Under the pieces are notes generated by a model. It ran no database searches. It worked only from the letters and a program-made list of their open reading frames with translations, and was not told the DNA's origin. 64,000 nucleotides of DNA, from the NCBI RefSeq assembly GCF_009730915.1, contig NC_052489.1:29071916-29135915 (forward strand), in the 5' to 3' direction. Made by a program: the position numbers and the translations under genes. This DNA is from Dioscorea cayenensis subsp. rotundata (Eukaryota; Streptophyta; Magnoliopsida; Dioscoreales; Dioscoreaceae). The first letter of the stretch is position 1, and the number at the start of each line of letters is the position of its first letter. Positions 60,207 to 64,000 of the stretch are shown here, in pieces.

Positions 60207-61941
60207 TGCGCTCATCCCGAGGTACATATATATATATATTATAGTATTTTCTTTTTCTATAATTTGTTTTGTTTTTATTTTTTGGCGTTTGAATTGTGAA
60301 TGTTGTGAGTGGATTAAGATTTGTCAAAAGGAAAAAAAAAACAAGGAATGTTGTGAGTGGTGGCCAGGCCTAAAATAGGACTGTGCTATTTTAGTTTTAT
60401 TATTATAAAATTATTGTTATTATCTTTAATATCAATTAAAGAAATTAATTGATATAATCTAATGTCTGAGTAGAGAACATTATCTAATTTATTAGAGTTT
60501 GTCATGTGTGTGTGTGTGTTGGTTTTTTTTTTAAAGAAAAAATTTTAATGTCATATAATTGTATGTATTGTGTTGCACACTTGCACGAGATATGGTTTAC
60601 AGGATAAGATGGAAAGAAGGAACAGTCTTGCTCTTTTTGTTAATTTGAGGAATAAGATTTTGTTATATAGTCCTGGGAATTGAACTATTAAAAGGGTGGG
60701 TTGAGGAGAAGAAAATAAATGGAGAATTGCAGTAATATTATTGTCAAGTATAAATATTTTTAATTTTTTTTTTAAATAATATATTGAGATATCAAACATA
60801 TCTCAACACAATAGAATTTCAACTGGAGCCAAACTTTTGAATTTAGTATAAAAAGCTGTGAATTGTTTACATGATAGATGATCAGGCGTGTGTGTACTTT
60901 GACTGGCTATTCTGATCACCTTTCAACAGTAACACTGGATGTCCTTTCTAACTAGTTGATGCAAATTATGCAAGTGAGCCTCTTATAATTTGATGGAAGG
61001 GAAAGGATTGCAAATTCGACCAGTTTCATTTTATTAAAAATAATTAATTATTTTATGCCAAGATATTTAACCACAATTTGATGATGGTGTAATATATATA
61101 TATATGTATTAAAATAATAACAGTCATAGTAAAATTATTCATTTGTTGGACTGTGAAGTGATTAATGGAAAGAGATAAAATCAAAAATTGGAAGAATAGG
61201 ACCACGCGCATAATGTGTGCCCCAACAACACTAATAAACATTAAAGAGCTCCAAAATGATCGTTTGGGAAACAAAGTGCATGTCTCCATCTTTGTCCCTA
61301 ATGGTGGCACTGGCACCTACCACTTGATTTTTATGAATAATTTGTTTCCTTTTTCTTTCTATATAGCTTCTTGTCTAATTTTCTCAATGTCAATACTTGT
61401 TACATAATATCTTTTCCATTTTATTATTTATTCTTAAATTTATGAACAAAATGAGCTCTATATTTTTTAGGAGAAAGCTAAGCATACATCATAATGGTTA
61501 TTTATCTCTAATACGCAAAATGAAGACTTATATCAAATTTTTAATATGATATGAAATGGTAATTGGAACCACTTGAGGAACACTTATATCAAATAATACA
61601 ACTCTATGGCTCCACTTATTCATCTTCTTTGTTAATCATTGTCCTTGAACACACACACACTATACTTTAAGAATACAGCATGGTTCCTTGAAGTATGTTT
61701 GCCATCTCTACCATTAATACCATTATCTTTAAATGGGAAGCAAACTTATTCTAAATTTCATTCAACACACACACACACATCCATCCATTAACAAAATTAT
61801 ATCTTCATGAATACCCCTAATCAAAACCATGCATCAACAAAAACACAAAACCAAGAACCCATGCAAAGCCACAAATATACATACCTTAAAAAAATCCAAA
61901 GAAACCATGCATGCATGCACAATACCACACACTAACAAGCA
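60207..61941. other. Intergenic region between methyltransferase and Kelch gene
   Basis: AT-rich, with (TA)n at about 60222-60240, a (GT)n run near 60506-60520 and short (AC)n runs near 61653 and 61766. It should hold the 3' untranslated regions of both convergent genes. No coding signal was found. Confidence 0.6.
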
Positions 61942-63051
61942 TCACAATTGAACAACACAACAATGACTACAAAGCTCCATAACACACTCCTCTTCTTCCT
62001 CCTCCTCCTCCTCCTCCATGACCTCCTCCTCATGATCCAAAACAACCAAAGGCTCCAAACTCCTCCACCCTTCCCTCCCTTCCACTCCCATATCAAAAGT
62101 ATAAACCATCTTCACACACTCTTCCCCTCTCCTATACCCTCCAAGAAAATACAACCTCATCCCTATTGCCCCCATTGTCACATACACCCTCTCCATCCTC
62201 CCTTCCCATGATGATGATGACATCAACAACTCATTCAACCTATCACTCTGTGATCTCTCCACCACACTCCATATTCCCAACTTCCCATCATACTCTTCCA
62301 CATGACCTTTCCAAGAGTTCAAACAGTCTCCAGAACTAAACAACCTTTCACCAACTGCCACTATCTGGTTTGGCGGCACGTCCAACTGCCACATTCCCGG
62401 CATCAACTCCCACTCACACCGTTCCTCATCATAAACGTCCACCGAGCTCCTTTCCACCACAAACGGCATCACAGTCCCATCATCTCCTCTTTCCACAAAC
62501 CCTCCGATCACATGAAACCTCCCTTTCCACACAACTCCGACACATTTGTATCTCAGCCGGCTCATCCCCGGCAACTCCACCCACCTGTCTCGTCCCGGTT
62601 CATAAACCTCCGCTGACGCCGTCCCACGCGCTGTCAACACTGTGCACTGTCCTCCGGCCACGTACACTTTCTCATCACACACTGCACATGCAAAGTTGAA
62701 CCTCGGGGTGGTCATCGGCGTGCATGTTGACCACTCTCTTGTGTTCACGTCGTACCGGAGAACTTCAACTCGGACGGTGATGTCTCGTTCTTGATCTTTG
62801 TTCTCTTTCTTGCAAAGCTTGCCACCAATGATGTAGATGAAGTTGGATATTGATACCATGGCGAAGCCTTTCAGTGTGTGGTTCTCTGGAATTCCCGGGA
62901 TCGGTCCGGCGCATCGCCATGAGTTGTCGGACGGGTTGTAGAACTCTAGCCTGTTGCAATACTTGTTCTTTGTGCTCCTACACGATGATCGGAGACAGAA
63001 TGTTGCATATATCCGGTGTTGGCTTCCATGGATTGATGCTAAAGAGCCCAT
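61942..63051 (-). CDS. Kelch-repeat protein
   Basis: A single-exon frame of 369 aa starting MGSLASIHGS. Kelch blades are marked by the paired glycines at FIYIIGG (about 71-77), VYVAGG (129-134), FHVIGG (179-184) and LYFLGG (near 308), each followed by the Tyr...Trp spacing (YNPSDNSW, YDVNTREW, YEPGRDRW, YDEERCEW, YDGKLGIW). No F-box is visible at the N-terminus, so this looks like the F-box-less type. Kelch propellers bind partner proteins; the partner is unknown. The C-terminus has a run of Glu residues encoded by a (TCC)n tract (about 61996-62018), then a Cys-rich end. It is intact. Confidence 0.9.
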   Translation of the reverse strand: MGSLASIHGSQHRIYATFCLRSSCRSTKNKYCNRLEFYNPSDNSWRCAGPIPGIPENHTLKGFAMVSISNFIYIIGGKLCKKENKDQERDITVRVEVLRYDVNTREWSTCTPMTTPRFNFACAVCDEKVYVAGGQCTVLTARGTASAEVYEPGRDRWVELPGMSRLRYKCVGVVWKGRFHVIGGFVERGDDGTVMPFVVERSSVDVYDEERCEWELMPGMWQLDVPPNQIVAVGERLFSSGDCLNSWKGHVEEYDGKLGIWSVVERSQSDRLNELLMSSSSWEGRMERVYVTMGAIGMRLYFLGGYRRGEECVKMVYTFDMGVEGREGWRSLEPLVVLDHEEEVMEEEEEEEEEECVMELCSHCCVVQL

Positions 63052-64000
63052 TAATTATAAATGAAGTTAGATATATATAATACTATGTAGTGGTAGTAGT
63101 AATAGTAGTGGAAGTGTATGTAGTAGTGGGTGAGGGAGAGGGTTTGGAGGGATTGAAAGGAAAGGGTGGTGAGGTTGATATAGTTGGGAAGGTGACGGAG
63201 AAGGCAAGAAGAGATTGAATGTTTGCTGTATAGTGAGCATCGAACTGGGGGCAATGGAACAGTATTGAATGTTTTTTTAAGGAGTTTTTGCTTTGGTTTG
63301 AGCTTTGGAATTTAGTGATGAATTTTAGAGGAGTTTGAGCTCTAGCATTGTGAGTATCATGCGAATTGTTATGTGTTTTGTTGTGGTTGGATATATGTCT
63401 TGTTTCTTTGACCCATGAAGGTCTTGAGAGGAGAACTATGTTGTGCAGGGATGAATCCTAGGTGGGTATATATAATTTATATATATATATATATGTTTGT
63501 AGTCTTTGACTCTTACTTTTTGATGTTGGATTATATAATGTAATTATCTTATATTATTGCTGTTAAGAAAATATTCTAACAAACAAAATTGCATGTTGAC
63601 TTGATCAAAATCATGGTTCAGAAAATCAATGAGACCCAAATGTTAAAAGGTGATGGGAAGTGAATTAATGTACTAAAGAGCATTGAGATAATGCAGTGAA
63701 TTTGCAGAATCTCCACAGGAATGATATAAAAATGGAAAAAGTTGAGAGAAAGAAGCCAAGCCAAAACCCCGTGGGTTAGCTGGAATCTTAAAAAGGTCTT
63801 CCACTTCTGCTCATCTTTCCCATCACTCCCATGTTTGTCATTCTCATGTGATACATAAATACAGAAGAGAATTCTTCACAGAGAACACAGTGTGCTCTTT
63901 TTCAGTACTTTAAATTTAAACACTTTTCAAAGTTCTTAAAAGAAGGCTCATCATTTCCTTCACATTTTCAAGAAGCTCTAGACTCTTGATGTTTTGTCTA
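63052..64000. other. Upstream region of the Kelch gene
   Basis: No coding sequence is supported. A stretch of (TAG/TAA)-like triplets lies at 63088-63130, just upstream of the start codon, and a short (TA)n at about 63477-63494. The promoter of the minus-strand Kelch gene should lie here. I could not choose a TATA box. Confidence 0.5.

Overview
This is nuclear DNA from a flowering plant. It is AT-rich, has intron-split genes with GT-AG borders, and carries plant-specific families: a telo-box nucleolin gene, a STRUBBELIG-family receptor, DUF295 F-box genes, and Ty3/gypsy, LINE and MULE relics. One single-exon gene near 59.3 kb is very GC-rich at its 5' end and AT-richer at its 3' end. That pattern is common in monocots, so a non-grass monocot is a reasonable but unproven guess.

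Layout. 0-11.2 kb: an unrecognised split gene whose exons lie at about 0.9-1.9 kb, 7.83 kb and 11.18 kb. Its introns are filled by a decayed Ty3/gypsy pol with a LINE fragment inside it (2.2-5.0 kb), LTR/primer-binding-site pieces (6.0-6.9 kb) and a 5'-truncated LINE (8.5-11.1 kb). 12.6-12.8 kb: a promoter and leader with no intact gene behind it. 15.2-16.75 kb: an intact F-box/DUF295 gene. 18.4-24.1 kb: a mosaic of gene pieces, namely one exon of a DUF266/GT14 glycosyltransferase, one exon of an Alba-type protein, a nearly complete but broken beta-galactosidase, and two exons of a selenium-binding protein/methanethiol oxidase. 24.3-25.9 kb: a second, dead copy of the F-box gene, split by a 138-bp solo LTR with a perfect 5-bp target duplication. 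A related LTR in the opposite orientation lies in the selenium-binding-protein remnant.

25.9-35.2 kb: a large decayed Mutator-like element. The plus strand carries a plant-mobile-domain/DUF1985-like region followed by a C48 (Ulp1-type) cysteine protease. The minus strand carries a MuDR-type transposase with a SWIM zinc finger. This is the organisation of Kaonashi-type MULEs. The protein-derived blocks are CpG-rich and are separated by AT-rich spacers full of a GTTTAA(A) word.

35.4-43.5 kb: a complete nucleolin gene (20 coding exons, 687 aa predicted) with telo-box, site II-like and TATA elements. 44.6-53.3 kb, convergent with it: a complete SRF6/7-like LRR receptor pseudokinase gene (16 coding exons, 787 aa predicted) with a leader intron and a short uORF. 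53.4-58.3 kb: AT-rich intergenic DNA. 58.3-58.5 kb: an orphan exon-like block. 59.3-60.2 kb: a membrane-anchored SAM-dependent methyltransferase. 61.9-63.05 kb: a Kelch-repeat protein on the minus strand.

The intact genes are ordinary cellular genes with no evident shared pathway. The accessory interest lies in 17-35 kb, where gene fragments, a segmental duplication, solo LTRs and the large MULE sit together. All exon borders were read by eye from splice signals and reading phase, without transcript data.
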